From: a virus
Reading direction: 5' to 3' (one strand)
Virus record (IMG/VR): IMGVR_UViG_3300032323_001868
Span: 1-64,000 of that record
Length of the DNA: 64,000 bases
Part shown: positions 7,123 through 15,504 of the stretch, one piece after another
How positions within the stretch are numbered: the first letter of the stretch is position 1
How the letters are laid out: every line of letters begins with the position of its first letter
Notes under the pieces: generated by a model
The model's input: the letters and a program-made list of their open reading frames with translations, nothing else
Databases searched by the model: none
Told to the model about the DNA's origin: nothing
Program-made: the position numbers and the translations under genes

Positions 7123-7847
7123 TGACTGACTTTAATAAAGCAAAAAAACTAACAGAAGAGTTAGAGGATGCTGTTGGATATGGAACAGAAGATTTTGCTA
7201 TTTTTTTATATAGTTTAATTAAAATGCGTAAGCCAGAAAACATAGTTGAGTTAGGTACTGGCGTTGGATCAACAATGCTTTGGTCTGCATTAGCCTGCAA
7301 AGAAAATGGTTTTGGCAAAGTTACTACAGTAGATAATGGCCTTCACTGGGTAGAAGATATTCAGCATTACGATAATAGTTTATTTAAAGGTAAAAAATAT
7401 TTTGAATTTATTAATCAAATAATTAGTGAATATGATATAAAAGATTATGTTGTATTTAAAAATGAAAATATTGATATAGAGTCACTTAACAGTATTGACT
7501 TTAAAATAGATATACTTTTTGCTGACTTTGATCATGGTCCTGATACAGTTCAAAATATTATTGTAAGTTGTTTAGATAAAGTATCTGATGAATCAATAAT
7601 ATTTATAGACTCTGCCTCAACCTATTATCCATCTTATCTCTTGTTAGAGTCTTTAGTTAATAAGTTAAACTCAAATACTTTGACAGATAGTTTAAACTTA
7701 AATGATGAGGCAAAAAAGTTTATAGGTAAGTCAAAGTTTAACCTTGTTCATATTATTGAAGATAAGGATAGATCACAAAATAGCACAGCAATGATTGAAA
7801 TTAAACCTAAAAGTGAGTTTCCCAATAGCAAATTTATTAGGTTTTGA
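7122..7847 (+). CDS. Class I SAM-dependent methyltransferase
   Basis: 241 aa with GTG start overlapping the previous stop (TAGTG). IVELGTGVGST (about 38-48) is the SAM-binding motif I, VTTVDN the acidic motif II, and DILFADFDHG the motif IV region. The remainder resembles methyltransferase_24 type enzymes acting on small molecules or sugars. The substrate is not evident. Confidence 0.8.
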   Translation: MTDFNKAKKLTEELEDAVGYGTEDFAIFLYSLIKMRKPENIVELGTGVGSTMLWSALACKENGFGKVTTVDNGLHWVEDIQHYDNSLFKGKKYFEFINQIISEYDIKDYVVFKNENIDIESLNSIDFKIDILFADFDHGPDTVQNIIVSCLDKVSDESIIFIDSASTYYPSYLLLESLVNKLNSNTLTDSLNLNDEAKKFIGKSKFNLVHIIEDKDRSQNSTAMIEIKPKSEFPNSKFIRF

Positions 7848-7848
7848 T

Positions 7849-7877
7849 TTGCCTATGCTCTTGATTGGTAGTATAAT
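7849..7877 (+). promoter_or_regulatory. Promoter with leaderless start at 7884
   Basis: TTGCCT (7849-7854), 17 nt, TATAAT (7872-7877), then 6 nt to ATG 7884, with no Shine-Dalgarno. Confidence 0.75.
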
Positions 7878-7883
7878 AGTAGT

Positions 7884-8105
7884 ATGACAACTGATACAAT
7901 GGAAGATATCTGGGTACTAGATGCTACTGATAGATGCGACTCATGCTATGCACAAGCCTATGTTAAGGTAATCGGTAAGGCTGGTGAACTACTGTTCTGC
8001 AGCCATCACTATAATAAAATCATAGACAATGCTGTTGGTTATGATAAAATTATGAAGTTTATGGTAGAAATAATTGATGAAAGAAAGAGGCTAGAAAATG
8101 GGTAA
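7884..8105 (+). CDS. DUF7455-like actinobacterial protein
   Basis: 73 aa. TDRCDSCYAQAYVKV...GELLFCSHHYNK is close to the core of DUF7455 proteins, which are widespread in Actinobacteria (DRCD-C-AQAYV...LLFCAHH). Two Cys plus Cys-x-His-His could bind zinc. Probably translated from a leaderless mRNA. It is useful as a host marker; the function is unknown. Confidence 0.78.
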   Translation: MTTDTMEDIWVLDATDRCDSCYAQAYVKVIGKAGELLFCSHHYNKIIDNAVGYDKIMKFMVEIIDERKRLENG

Positions 8106-8244
8106 TAATAAGCATCCGTTCAATACTACACAAATTAAAAACGGAAGAATTGTTAAACTAAGAAAAGATGGACGAATAAAGGCAGACCTTGGTCCATACT
8201 ATGTCAATCATAATAAACCTGTAGTTCGTAAGGCTGGTAACTAA
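8098..8244 (+). CDS. Hypothetical basic protein (48 aa)
   Basis: ATG 8098 lies inside the end of the previous gene. The product is Lys/Arg/Asn-rich (KNGRIVKLRKDGRIKADLGPYYVNHNKPVVRK). The context is an operon leading into the nuclease. No family recognised. Confidence 0.55.
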   Translation: MGNNKHPFNTTQIKNGRIVKLRKDGRIKADLGPYYVNHNKPVVRKAGN

Positions 8245-8246
8245 AC

Positions 8247-8654
8247 ATGTATCAGTACTATGTTCGTAAGGTAGAGAATGTCGTTGATGGAGATACCATC
8301 GATGTTTTAATTGATTTAGGGTTTGACATTTTGTTTTCATCTCGTGTTCGTCTTGCTGGTATTGATACCCCAGAGTCACGAACAAGAGATCTAAAAGAAA
8401 AAGCGCTAGGCCTTGAGTCTAAAGAGTATCTAAAGAAGGCTTTGAAGGATGCTAAGTCTGTTGTAATTAAGACTGAGAAGATGGATTCATCAGAAAAGTA
8501 TGGTCGTATTCTAGGATGGATTTATATTAATGATGATACCGAATCAATCAATGATAAGATGATTAATGATGGGTATGCTTGGGGATATATGGGAGATACC
8601 AAGGTAAAGGATTTTGAGGCACTTAAAAAGGCTAGAGCAAAGTCTGGTAAGTAA
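8247..8654 (+). CDS. Staphylococcal-nuclease-like (SNase/thermonuclease) protein
   Basis: 135 aa. VVDGDTIDVLIDLGF and RVRLAGIDTPES hold Arg35, Asp40 and Glu43, and KYGRILGWIY holds Arg87. These are the same positions as the catalytic residues of staphylococcal nuclease. There is no signal peptide, so it acts inside the cell on DNA or RNA. Its stop overlaps the thioredoxin ATG. Confidence 0.92.
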   Translation: MYQYYVRKVENVVDGDTIDVLIDLGFDILFSSRVRLAGIDTPESRTRDLKEKALGLESKEYLKKALKDAKSVVIKTEKMDSSEKYGRILGWIYINDDTESINDKMINDGYAWGYMGDTKVKDFEALKKARAKSGK

Positions 8655-8908
8655 TGAGACACATACTTTACTTTACTGCTGATTGGTGCAACCCTTGTAA
8701 GCGTACCAAGCCTATTGCTGAAGAACTTGATAGAGACAATGTAATTAAGTTTCAGTTTATTGATGCTGATGACAATGGTGATCTTTGCAGGAAGTTTGAG
8801 ATTAAAGCAATACCAACATTTATTTTAATTGAAGACAACAAAGAAGTACGCCGTATGAATGGTGCCAAAACAAGAGAGCAGATTGAGGAGTTTATCAACG
8901 GTGAATAA
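8654..8908 (+). CDS. Thioredoxin-like protein
   Basis: 84 aa. FTADWCNPCKRTKP carries the CxxC redox site (Cys12, Cys15; CNPC instead of CGPC), and AIPTFIL carries the cis-Pro. It could reduce the C-terminal Cys pair of the phage ribonucleotide reductase at 60851 (inference). It overlaps both neighbours. Confidence 0.92.
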   Translation: MRHILYFTADWCNPCKRTKPIAEELDRDNVIKFQFIDADDNGDLCRKFEIKAIPTFILIEDNKEVRRMNGAKTREQIEEFINGE

Positions 8909-9227
8909 TGAAGATGCTATTATCGATGATTTAATTCTTCAGGGTGCCCTAGAAGTTGCAGGTATTGACAGTAAAACTGGTGAGTTTTTATATTCAGTTA
9001 CACCAAAAATGAAAGATATAATGCCAGATTTATATGAAGAGCACTTAAATACTGTTAACAAGGAGATCATGGCTTTATGGGAAATGGGGTTTGTTGATAT
9101 AGACTTCAGCGAAGATAATCCTTTGGTTAGGCTAAACTTTAAAGCACATGATGACAAAGAGATTGCCGAACTTTCTAAAGATCTTAAGTGGGCTTTAGAT
9201 GAAATTAAGCGTCATTTCATGGGTTAA
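8901..9227 (+). CDS. Hypothetical protein (108 aa)
   Basis: GTG 8901, overlapping the thioredoxin stop, is preferred to an in-frame ATG deep inside the thioredoxin gene. The protein is acidic and helical in appearance (EEHLNTVNKEIMALWEMGF...EIAELSKDLKWALDEIKRHFMG). No family recognised. Confidence 0.6.
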   Translation: MNNEDAIIDDLILQGALEVAGIDSKTGEFLYSVTPKMKDIMPDLYEEHLNTVNKEIMALWEMGFVDIDFSEDNPLVRLNFKAHDDKEIAELSKDLKWALDEIKRHFMG

Positions 9228-9231
9228 ACTC

Positions 9232-9240
9232 TGATATAAT
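9232..9240 (+). promoter_or_regulatory. Extended -10 promoter
   Basis: TGA plus TATAAT, followed by a leader with AAGGAGG before ATG 9266. Confidence 0.65.
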
Positions 9241-9265
9241 GGTTAGATAGTATAAGGAGGTTCCC

Positions 9266-10312
9266 ATGCCATATAAGGTAGGATCAAAGGGTTCATATGG
9301 TTGTTCTGGCTACCCTGCAGTTAAAGAGGGTGGAGAAGTTATGGGATGCCACAAGACAAGAGCAGAAGCAGCAGCACAAATTTATGCAATAAATCGTAGT
9401 GAGGGTAACATTGGCAAATCTATGCCAAACCTTAAAGAGGGCGATTTTGCTATGACTGCACATGGTGGAGATGAAGAATTTCATATTGGTCAAGTAGTTC
9501 ATGTAATGCGTGAAGGAATGCTTGGCGTTCCAGGTGGCGAATATACACTTGAAGCAACTCCAGATAATCCTGCGGTACTAATTCAGTTATTTGAACAAGA
9601 AGATAGTGGCTTATGGGAAGCAACAAGAACATATTCAGCATGTATGATGAGTTTATTTATTGCAATTGATCCTCTACCAGTTGAACCAGAACTAACAATT
9701 GAAGATATGCCTAATATGAATGCACAACCAGATCTTATGGATGCATATGATAACTCAATTGGAAAGACAGAATGTTGTCCTGATGAAATTTCTAAGCAAG
9801 CACCTTGCTGGGATGGATATGTGCAGCGTGGTATGAAGCCAGGAGATGGTGGAAGAATGGTTCCTAACTGTGTACCTGCAGCAAAAGCAGATGACCTTTG
9901 GGAAGATGATGATACAGTAGTTTATGAAACAGACTCTGTTGAAAAGGCAGAAGGGTACTCACCACCTGCGGGAGCAAGATCTGCAGCAAGAAAAGCAATT
10001 AAATTTAAAGAAGATGGTAAGGCTAAGGGTGCAGGCACAGCAGTAGGTTGGACTCGTGCTGGACAACTTGCAAGAGGAGAAACACTATCTCTTAGTACTG
10101 TTAAAAGAATGTACTCATACTTCTCAAGACATGAAGTTGACAAGAAGGGTAAGAACTGGGCAAACCAGTCTGATCCATCAAATGGTTACATCATGTGGCT
10201 TGCATGGGGTGGAGATGCTGGATTCTCTTGGTCACGAGGCATTGTAGAGCGTGAAAAGAAGAAAGCAGATTCTACTTGGGTAGGAAGCGCATTTAGTTTT
10301 AGAAAGCCATAG
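9266..10312 (+). CDS. Phage protein with conserved C-terminal domain, possibly structural
   Basis: 348 aa. The N-terminus (MPYKVGSKGSYGCSGYPAVKEGGEVMGCHKT) is the short Cys-containing segment often seen at the end of phage head/protease proteins. The middle (about 55-140) is beta-rich. The C-terminal 120 residues (PPAGARSAARKA...GWTRAGQLARGE-LS-TVKRMYSYFSRHEVDKKG...GYIMWLAWGGDAG-SWSR) form a conserved domain frequently fused to phage capsid-maturation proteins. The exact function is unknown. Confidence 0.65.
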   Translation: MPYKVGSKGSYGCSGYPAVKEGGEVMGCHKTRAEAAAQIYAINRSEGNIGKSMPNLKEGDFAMTAHGGDEEFHIGQVVHVMREGMLGVPGGEYTLEATPDNPAVLIQLFEQEDSGLWEATRTYSACMMSLFIAIDPLPVEPELTIEDMPNMNAQPDLMDAYDNSIGKTECCPDEISKQAPCWDGYVQRGMKPGDGGRMVPNCVPAAKADDLWEDDDTVVYETDSVEKAEGYSPPAGARSAARKAIKFKEDGKAKGAGTAVGWTRAGQLARGETLSLSTVKRMYSYFSRHEVDKKGKNWANQSDPSNGYIMWLAWGGDAGFSWSRGIVEREKKKADSTWVGSAFSFRKP

Positions 10313-10313
10313 C

Positions 10314-10736
10314 ATGATATATTTGCTGGCAATACCTTTGACATTGCTTGTTTTTTGGTCTATAATTGTTATAGTAAAGAAAATAAATAAAAGAAACAAT
10401 TCCTATGTAATATATCGTCAAAGCGATATGCATAATATGTTAAAGTATTTTTTTTCTTTGGGTGTAGAAAATCAAGAAAAACCTTCTTCTCAGTTGACAA
10501 AGCGACTAGAAAAGGATATGATTAGTGTAGTTGTTTATGGAAACCAGGCATACTGGGTTTCAGATAACACATTCTATGTTGCAGATGCTTTCAACGGTGA
10601 AGTAAATACTGAAACCGCAAAGCCAGTAAATGTAGAGTCTATGTCTAAGTTAGAAGTTGAAAAAATGCTATCCATACTGGATAGTTTAAAGAATGGAAAA
10701 GTAAAAAATGATCGTAGCAGTACAGGGAACGAATGA
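10314..10736 (+). CDS. Membrane-anchored hypothetical protein (140 aa)
   Basis: Begins with one transmembrane helix (LLAIPLTLLVFWSIIVIV), then a basic stop-transfer KKINKR and a soluble domain. Probably N-out/C-in. No family recognised. It overlaps the next gene by 29 bp. Confidence 0.6.
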   Translation: MIYLLAIPLTLLVFWSIIVIVKKINKRNNSYVIYRQSDMHNMLKYFFSLGVENQEKPSSQLTKRLEKDMISVVVYGNQAYWVSDNTFYVADAFNGEVNTETAKPVNVESMSKLEVEKMLSILDSLKNGKVKNDRSSTGNE

Positions 10737-11058
10737 TTTTGATGATTACAACATCTTCATTCGTGCAATGGGTGTGGCACTATCTGGCATGCCTGAAGAA
10801 GATAAAGAGTTCGTAATCTATTCTGCTGGTCCTGCTCGTATTAATTCTTTTGTTTCAGAGTTCTCAAATTTATCTGAGCGTGGAATGAAAGCAAGGGGTC
10901 GTAAGATAAAGTTTTACAAGGTTGCAAACAATTGGCTTGAAGAAAATATAAATCAAGTTAACTACTTTGCATTTTTAAGTAGACCAAAACAACCTAATTC
11001 AAAGTTAGTTGATATTGCTGAAAAGAATAATATTGAAGTCGGTCTTTTTCGTTACTAA
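10708..11058 (+). CDS. Rossmann-like (SLOG-type?) phage protein
   Basis: 116 aa. It starts with a beta-strand plus loop (MIVAVQGTNDFDDYNIFIRAMG) and contains EFVIYSAGP...INSFVSEFSNLSERGMKARGRKIKFYKV, ending KNNIEVGLFRY. The layout resembles SLOG/DUF2493-like nucleotide-binding proteins common in phages. The family call is tentative; the gene itself is well supported by length and spacing. Confidence 0.65.
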   Translation: MIVAVQGTNDFDDYNIFIRAMGVALSGMPEEDKEFVIYSAGPARINSFVSEFSNLSERGMKARGRKIKFYKVANNWLEENINQVNYFAFLSRPKQPNSKLVDIAEKNNIEVGLFRY

Positions 11059-11070
11059 GTGGGGGATAAA

Positions 11071-11280
11071 ATGATTATAGATAGTTTAGAAACAATGGAA
11101 AAAATTGTTGCATCAAATAGATCTTTAGCCTGGATTGGCTGGGATGTTGCAGAAAGAAAGAAAACCGATATGGGCAGAACTGCTGTCAACGGTATTAGAG
11201 TCAATGGTCAATGGTACACACAACGAGTATTCAAACTTGATCGAAACGGCTGGGATATTCCAAACAGATATAAAGGATAA
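11071..11280 (+). CDS. Hypothetical protein (69 aa)
   Basis: ATG 11071 is chosen because GGGGGAT sits 5 nt upstream; a GTG at 11059 would overlap that site. The protein ends with NGIRVNGQWYTQRVFKLDRNGWDIPNRYKG. No family recognised. It is followed 2 bp later by WhiB. Confidence 0.6.
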   Translation: MIIDSLETMEKIVASNRSLAWIGWDVAERKKTDMGRTAVNGIRVNGQWYTQRVFKLDRNGWDIPNRYKG

Positions 11281-11282
11281 AC

Positions 11283-11564
11283 ATGAAACAGCACATATGG
11301 AAAGATAGTGCTTCATGTTTAGGTCTTGAAACTAACATCTTTTTTGATAAGTATGAAGATGATCCAACATTGCGTCTAGCAATAGATTCAATTTGTAGTT
11401 CATGTCCAGTTGCAAAGCAATGTTTTGCGGTAGGAGTTTCTGGAAAAGAGTGGGGTGTCTGGGGCGGTGTTTATATTGAGGCTGGCGAAATATCTAGAGA
11501 GTTTAATAATCACAAAAGTAAAAACGATTGGGCACAAACATGGAAAACATTGACAATGGATTAA
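11283..11564 (+). CDS. WhiB-family transcriptional regulator
   Basis: 93 aa. Four conserved Cys (Cys12, Cys38, Cys41, Cys47, the last three as C-x2-C-x5-C) would bind a [4Fe-4S] cluster. The turn GVWGG (58-62) is the family signature. WhiB proteins occur only in Actinobacteria and their phages and often bind the main sigma factor. Phage versions can interfere with host WhiB2. It may regulate phage or host promoters here (inference). Confidence 0.92.
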   Translation: MKQHIWKDSASCLGLETNIFFDKYEDDPTLRLAIDSICSSCPVAKQCFAVGVSGKEWGVWGGVYIEAGEISREFNNHKSKNDWAQTWKTLTMD

Positions 11565-11725
11565 GAGAAATAAAACTATTTGATACTTTGGATGTGCCAG
11601 TTGTTCTGACTGTTAAAACAAAGGCTCCTGAAAAATGGCTTTTGATTGATAGAGAGACTGGGCAAATATTTCAGGGTAGTCATAGGGGGCACTGGGACAG
11701 ACTAGACCCAGTGATAAAAGACTAA
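11540..11725 (+). CDS. Hypothetical protein (61 aa)
   Basis: ATG 11540 lies within the end of whiB. The product is a small beta-rich protein (VPVVLTVKTKAPEKWLLIDRETGQIFQGSHRGHWDRLDPV). The stop overlaps the next ATG. No family recognised. Confidence 0.6.
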   Translation: MENIDNGLREIKLFDTLDVPVVLTVKTKAPEKWLLIDRETGQIFQGSHRGHWDRLDPVIKD

Positions 11726-11955
11726 TGTATACAGATGCTATGCGTAGAGCGTTTCATTCTATACAGGCTCCAGAAGGTTTTTCTGTTGATATTATTGACA
11801 ACGACTCATTTCTTACTGTAAAATTAGATGAAAAGGTTTTTATGTGGATGAGTCATGATGAAAAGGTTCAGGCCTTACAGTATGTGGTTAATCTAAAGAA
11901 TGCCTTAGAGATGGAAGGTGCGATTGTGCTGGTTACTAGGGAGGCTATAAAATGA
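11725..11955 (+). CDS. Hypothetical protein (76 aa)
   Basis: Start overlaps the previous stop (TAATG). The protein has an alternating strand/helix look (FSVDIIDNDSFLTVKLDEKVFMWMSHDEKVQALQYVVNLKNALEMEGA), a compact alpha/beta domain. No family recognised. Confidence 0.6.
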   Translation: MYTDAMRRAFHSIQAPEGFSVDIIDNDSFLTVKLDEKVFMWMSHDEKVQALQYVVNLKNALEMEGAIVLVTREAIK

Positions 11956-12374
11956 TTACAAATGTAATAATTGCATGTCTTTCTTTAATATCAGTTCTTT
12001 CATTTTTTGCATATTACTTGTCTCTTAAAAAATTATCCAAGTTAACAGAACATTGTGCAAAATTGTTTATTGATAATATGACTTTACAAAAATTTGTTGA
12101 TGACGAGTTATTTAAAAATACAACAGATCAAGAAGTTCACAAAGAAAACTTTATTAAGTTTTTATCTGATTCTAGAGATTGGGCATTCACATACATAGAA
12201 GATGTTCAGTCTGGACTTTCTGAATTTATTGAAGATATAAAACCAGAAATAGAATATTTTAAAGAGTATGGCGACACAGTTTCTATGCAACCAAACTATT
12301 ACTCAATGAAAAAAATCACAGAAGCATATGATAAGTTAGTTAAACTACTGCCAGAAGAAGAAAGCAAGCAGTAA
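11952..12374 (+). CDS. Membrane-anchored hypothetical protein (140 aa)
   Basis: N-terminal transmembrane helix (VIIACLSLISVLSFFAYYL) followed by a helical, acidic soluble part. It overlaps the previous gene by 4 bp (ATGA). No family recognised; a spanin-like or inner-membrane role is possible but not shown. Confidence 0.6.
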   Translation: MITNVIIACLSLISVLSFFAYYLSLKKLSKLTEHCAKLFIDNMTLQKFVDDELFKNTTDQEVHKENFIKFLSDSRDWAFTYIEDVQSGLSEFIEDIKPEIEYFKEYGDTVSMQPNYYSMKKITEAYDKLVKLLPEEESKQ

Positions 12375-12391
12375 AATAACATATGGCTATA

Positions 12392-12400
12392 TGCTATACT
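12392..12400 (+). promoter_or_regulatory. Extended -10 promoter
   Basis: TGC plus TATACT, then a leader with AGGAGGG before ATG 12429. Confidence 0.65.
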
Positions 12401-12428
12401 AATACAAAGACAATCCTAGGAGGGAAAT

Positions 12429-12728
12429 ATGTCACATCATAACGAAAAGCAAGCACAACTTAAGGCACTACTGGCTTCATATGGTCGTTCAGTACTTGCA
12501 TCAGGGCTAGCGCTATACATGGCGGGAGTTACAGATCCAAAGGATCTATGGACAGCACTAGTTGCTGCAATTGCTCCAGTAGCCATTAGAGCAATCAATC
12601 CTAATGACAAGGCATTTGGTGTACTTCCAGATGCTGCAACAGTTGATAAGGCTCTGAAGACTGCTAAGGCACCTGCTAAGAAGGCTGCTAAGAAGGTCGC
12701 TAAGAAGGCTGCTCCAAAGAAGAAGTAG
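12429..12728 (+). CDS. Holin-like membrane protein with Lys/Ala tail (99 aa)
   Basis: Residues about 15-58 contain two hydrophobic segments (LASGLALYMAGV and WTALVAAIAPVAIRAI). The last 30 residues are AKKAAKKVAKKAAPKKK-type, strongly basic. Two helices plus a basic C-tail is the form of many actinophage holins. It is monocistronic with a strong promoter and terminator, suggesting high expression. Confidence 0.65.
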   Translation: MSHHNEKQAQLKALLASYGRSVLASGLALYMAGVTDPKDLWTALVAAIAPVAIRAINPNDKAFGVLPDAATVDKALKTAKAPAKKAAKKVAKKAAPKKK

Positions 12729-12741
12729 TTACAAATAGATT

Positions 12742-12773
12742 GGCCAGTCTAGAGATAGGCTGGCCTTTCTTTG
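12742..12773 (+). terminator. Rho-independent terminator
   Basis: GGCCAGTCT pairs with AGGCTGGCC (9 bp, one G-T) around the loop AGAGAT, followed by TTTCTTT. Confidence 0.9.
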
Positions 12774-12776
12774 TAA

Positions 12777-12785
12777 TGGTATACT
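12777..12785 (+). promoter_or_regulatory. Extended -10, leaderless start at 12793
   Basis: TGG plus TATACT ends 7 nt before ATG 12793, just after the terminator. No Shine-Dalgarno. Confidence 0.7.
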
Positions 12786-12792
12786 GTTAAAT

Positions 12793-13515
12793 ATGAACAG
12801 TTTGTTATACGAATTTAAAATTAAAGAAAAGTCTAAAATGGCTTTAATTATGTGTACTTATATTAGACTTGAAAATCTTCCAAGAACATATGACGCTTTA
12901 TCAGAACAAACAAATAATAATTTTGATTTTTATATTTGTGATAATTCTAACAATGATCCACACCTATTAAATACATCGAAGAAAAAATCAAAGTTTTTTA
13001 AAAATAATGTTTTTATCAAAGAATATAACAATAAATATAGTATATTTTCAAGATTCTTTTTGGCAAAAGAACTTGCAAAAGAAGGTTACGAAATAATAGT
13101 TTTTATAGATGATGATCAAATTATTGATAAAAACTTTATTGAAAATTGTTATAAACAATATGAGCCAGATACAATCAAATCTTTTTATGCACACTATATA
13201 TCTGGAGATTACTGGAAAAAAGATTTTTGTGGTCCAAATGATGAGGTAAATTATGTTGGTGGTGGTGGACTTATGTGTAATGCTAATTTATTTTTAGATG
13301 AAAAGTTTTTTTCTTGCCCAGAAGAGTACTGGATACTAGATGATTTATGGGTTTCATATTATATTCCTAACTTTACAAACTATAAAATGAAAAAATTAAA
13401 TGTTTACATTAAATTTATTGTTGATAATAAAGCAACAGCAAAAAACTTAAAAGAAATAAAAAGAAAATTTTCTAATGAATATATTTTAAATGGTGGTAAA
13501 CAAATTGCAAATTGA
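12793..13515 (+). CDS. GT2-like (GT-A fold) glycosyltransferase
   Basis: 240 aa. ALIMCTYIRLENLPRTYDALSEQT...DFYICDNSNN is the N-terminal nucleotide-sugar-binding start of family 2 enzymes. EIIVFIDDDQII gives the DxD-type metal site. VNYVGGGGLMCNANLF and an acidic EEYWILDDLWVSY (ED-x-x) fit acceptor and catalytic regions. It heads a four-gene cassette (GT2, GT25, DXD-type GT, methyltransferase) that is more AT-rich than its upstream neighbours. Confidence 0.85.
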   Translation: MNSLLYEFKIKEKSKMALIMCTYIRLENLPRTYDALSEQTNNNFDFYICDNSNNDPHLLNTSKKKSKFFKNNVFIKEYNNKYSIFSRFFLAKELAKEGYEIIVFIDDDQIIDKNFIENCYKQYEPDTIKSFYAHYISGDYWKKDFCGPNDEVNYVGGGGLMCNANLFLDEKFFSCPEEYWILDDLWVSYYIPNFTNYKMKKLNVYIKFIVDNKATAKNLKEIKRKFSNEYILNGGKQIAN

Positions 13516-14113
13516 TCTAAGAGAAATAGACACATACTATATCAATATTAAAAAAGATATTAAAAGAGATAAGTCTATGAAAAATTTAATTGAGGACTTT
13601 GGTTTTCAAAATGCTCAAAGGTCCAATGCTGTAAATAAACCAGGTGATCCACTTTCTGGTTGTGCAACTTCTCATTATAATATATTATCTAATCTTAAAG
13701 ATAAGGCTATTATTCTTGAAGATGATTGCGTTATAAAAAATAAAAAACCTATAATTGAAGTTCCAGATGATGCCGATGCAGTTTATTTAGGTTTATCTGA
13801 ATGGGGTTTTAATCGTGATACTTCTAAGAGAGAAAACTTTACATTTTCAAAACACAAAGATTTTGAAGGAATATATAGGGTAAGTGGAATGCTTGCTACC
13901 CATGCAATTTTATACATAACAGATGAATACATAAATACATGTAAAATTGTTTCTAAATATTCTTCTGAAAACAGTGTACATGTTGATCAAAGTTTTGCTA
14001 GAATCCAAAGATATTTTAATATTTATGCTTTGGCTAATCCAATATTTTATCAAAGCAGCAATCAGAGTGCAACTAATATTATATTAAAAAGAGATAGAAT
14101 TTTTGGGGGATAG
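13490..14113 (+). CDS. GT25-like glycosyltransferase
   Basis: 207 aa. YYINIKKDIKRDKSM...AVN, a GCATSHYNIL motif and KAIILEDDCVI are the signature blocks of GT25 enzymes, the family that includes LPS galactosyltransferases and the collagen hydroxylysine galactosyltransferases. The start is uncertain: ATG 13490 overlaps the GT2 gene by 26 bp, and TTG 13505 is an alternative. Confidence 0.82.
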   Translation: MVVNKLQIDLREIDTYYINIKKDIKRDKSMKNLIEDFGFQNAQRSNAVNKPGDPLSGCATSHYNILSNLKDKAIILEDDCVIKNKKPIIEVPDDADAVYLGLSEWGFNRDTSKRENFTFSKHKDFEGIYRVSGMLATHAILYITDEYINTCKIVSKYSSENSVHVDQSFARIQRYFNIYALANPIFYQSSNQSATNIILKRDRIFGG

Positions 14114-14114
14114 C

Positions 14115-14828
14115 ATGGCTAAGTTTGGATCTTTGTGGGTAGGAAATCCCATGACAAAAATACAAGAAGTATCTTTATCCTCTTTTATATATCATGGACA
14201 CGACCTTACTCTTTATGTCTATGACATGGATATGAAGGTCCCAGAAGGCGTTCAGAAGGCTTTTGCGGGGGACATAATGGACGAGTCAGAGATGTTCTTG
14301 GTACAAGAAACATACGCAGCCTTTTCTGACCTATTTAGATACAGAATGATTAAGAAGACTGGTTTAACATGGGTAGATGCTGACACTATATGTCTATCCC
14401 CTGATTGGGATGGGCTTGGAAACACCTATGCTTGCCTGGAAAATGATACAGTGGTTGGTGGTGTTCTTGCTTTACCGCAAGATTCTCCAGCATTAAATTA
14501 TTTAATTAAGAAATCAACTCAGTTTGATAAAACAAAGATTAAGTGGACTGATGTTGGCCCAGCCCTTGTAGATAAAGCATTTAGATCTTTTGAATTGATG
14601 GAACATGTTCAGCCAATGGAAGTTTTTTGTGGAGTTCACTGGTCACAATGGGAAAAACTGTGGAACCCAAAATATATAAAAGAAATTAAACTATTAGAAA
14701 AAAAATCAAAGAGTGTTTCTGTTTATCATTCAATGACAACTCGTGGAGGAATAGACAAAAATTATTTTCCACCAAAGTCTGCAATGGAATATTTTTATGA
14801 TAAGTTCGTAATGAAAAAGTGGGGATAA
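14115..14828 (+). CDS. Glycosyltransferase with DXD motif (GT32-like)
   Basis: 237 aa from ATG 14115, which follows GGGGGAT. LWVGNPMTKIQEVSLSSFIYHGHDLTLYVYD, then FSDLFRYRMIKKTGLTWVDADTICL, matches the sugar-binding DXD (Gly_transf_sug) family: an Arg-rich helix before the Asp-Ala-Asp metal site. The later VGPALVDKAF and HSMTTRGG segments fit the acceptor domain. The sugar specificity is not readable. Confidence 0.82.
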   Translation: MAKFGSLWVGNPMTKIQEVSLSSFIYHGHDLTLYVYDMDMKVPEGVQKAFAGDIMDESEMFLVQETYAAFSDLFRYRMIKKTGLTWVDADTICLSPDWDGLGNTYACLENDTVVGGVLALPQDSPALNYLIKKSTQFDKTKIKWTDVGPALVDKAFRSFELMEHVQPMEVFCGVHWSQWEKLWNPKYIKEIKLLEKKSKSVSVYHSMTTRGGIDKNYFPPKSAMEYFYDKFVMKKWG

Positions 14829-14829
14829 T

Positions 14830-15477
14830 ATGAATAAGATAAGTATTGAATATGACAAGGGGGCAAACTTCCTTTCATCATTAATGAAGAATTATGGAAG
14901 CGACAAGGGTTCTCCTCATGAGGTAGATGTAACACCTTCTGGCTGGATAGCAAATAGATACACAGACATTTATCACATACTATTTGCAACAATTCGTGAT
15001 GATGCCAAGAAGATATTTGAATGTGGCATAGGTACAAATAATGAAGATGTAAAATCAAATATGACTGTTAATGGCATACCAGGTGCATCTCTTAGGGGTT
15101 GGAGAGACTACTTCTGGAATGCTCAGATTTACGGTGCAGACATAGATGAAAGAATTCTTTTTGAAGAAGATAGAATTAAAACATATCAAGTTGATCAGAC
15201 TGATCCAGAGTCTATTAAAAATATGTGGGAGCAGATAGGCGAATCAAACTTTGATGTTATGTTAGACGATGGTTTGCATGAAGCACATGCAAATATCACC
15301 CTGTTAGAAAATTCGTGGGATAAGTTAAAGCATAATGGCATATATATCATTGAAGACACATACTATACATATGAACCAATAAAGAAATATCTAAAGGAAA
15401 AAGGATACAACTTTATCTTGGTTACATTTGATAACACTGCTAGTTATTGTTTTGTTATATTTAAAACTACAGTGTAG
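14830..15477 (+). CDS. SAM-dependent methyltransferase, macrocin-O-methyltransferase/CmcI-like
   Basis: 215 aa. NYGSDKGS...YTDIYHILF and KKIFECGIGTN (motif I) followed by GASLRGWRDYFWNAQIYGADID match the sugar-hydroxylating/methylating group that includes demethylmacrocin O-methyltransferase. FDVMLDDGLHEAHANI is the motif IV and metal-binding part. As the last gene of the GT cassette it probably caps a glycan. Confidence 0.8.
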   Translation: MNKISIEYDKGANFLSSLMKNYGSDKGSPHEVDVTPSGWIANRYTDIYHILFATIRDDAKKIFECGIGTNNEDVKSNMTVNGIPGASLRGWRDYFWNAQIYGADIDERILFEEDRIKTYQVDQTDPESIKNMWEQIGESNFDVMLDDGLHEAHANITLLENSWDKLKHNGIYIIEDTYYTYEPIKKYLKEKGYNFILVTFDNTASYCFVIFKTTV

Positions 15478-15504
15478 TAGTGCATGTACTAAAATTCCTT
15501 GTCA

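Noticed and set aside
15478-15504. Possible terminator between convergent genes at 15.5 kb
   Set aside because: Only a weak AGTGCATGTACT palindrome and no U-run.
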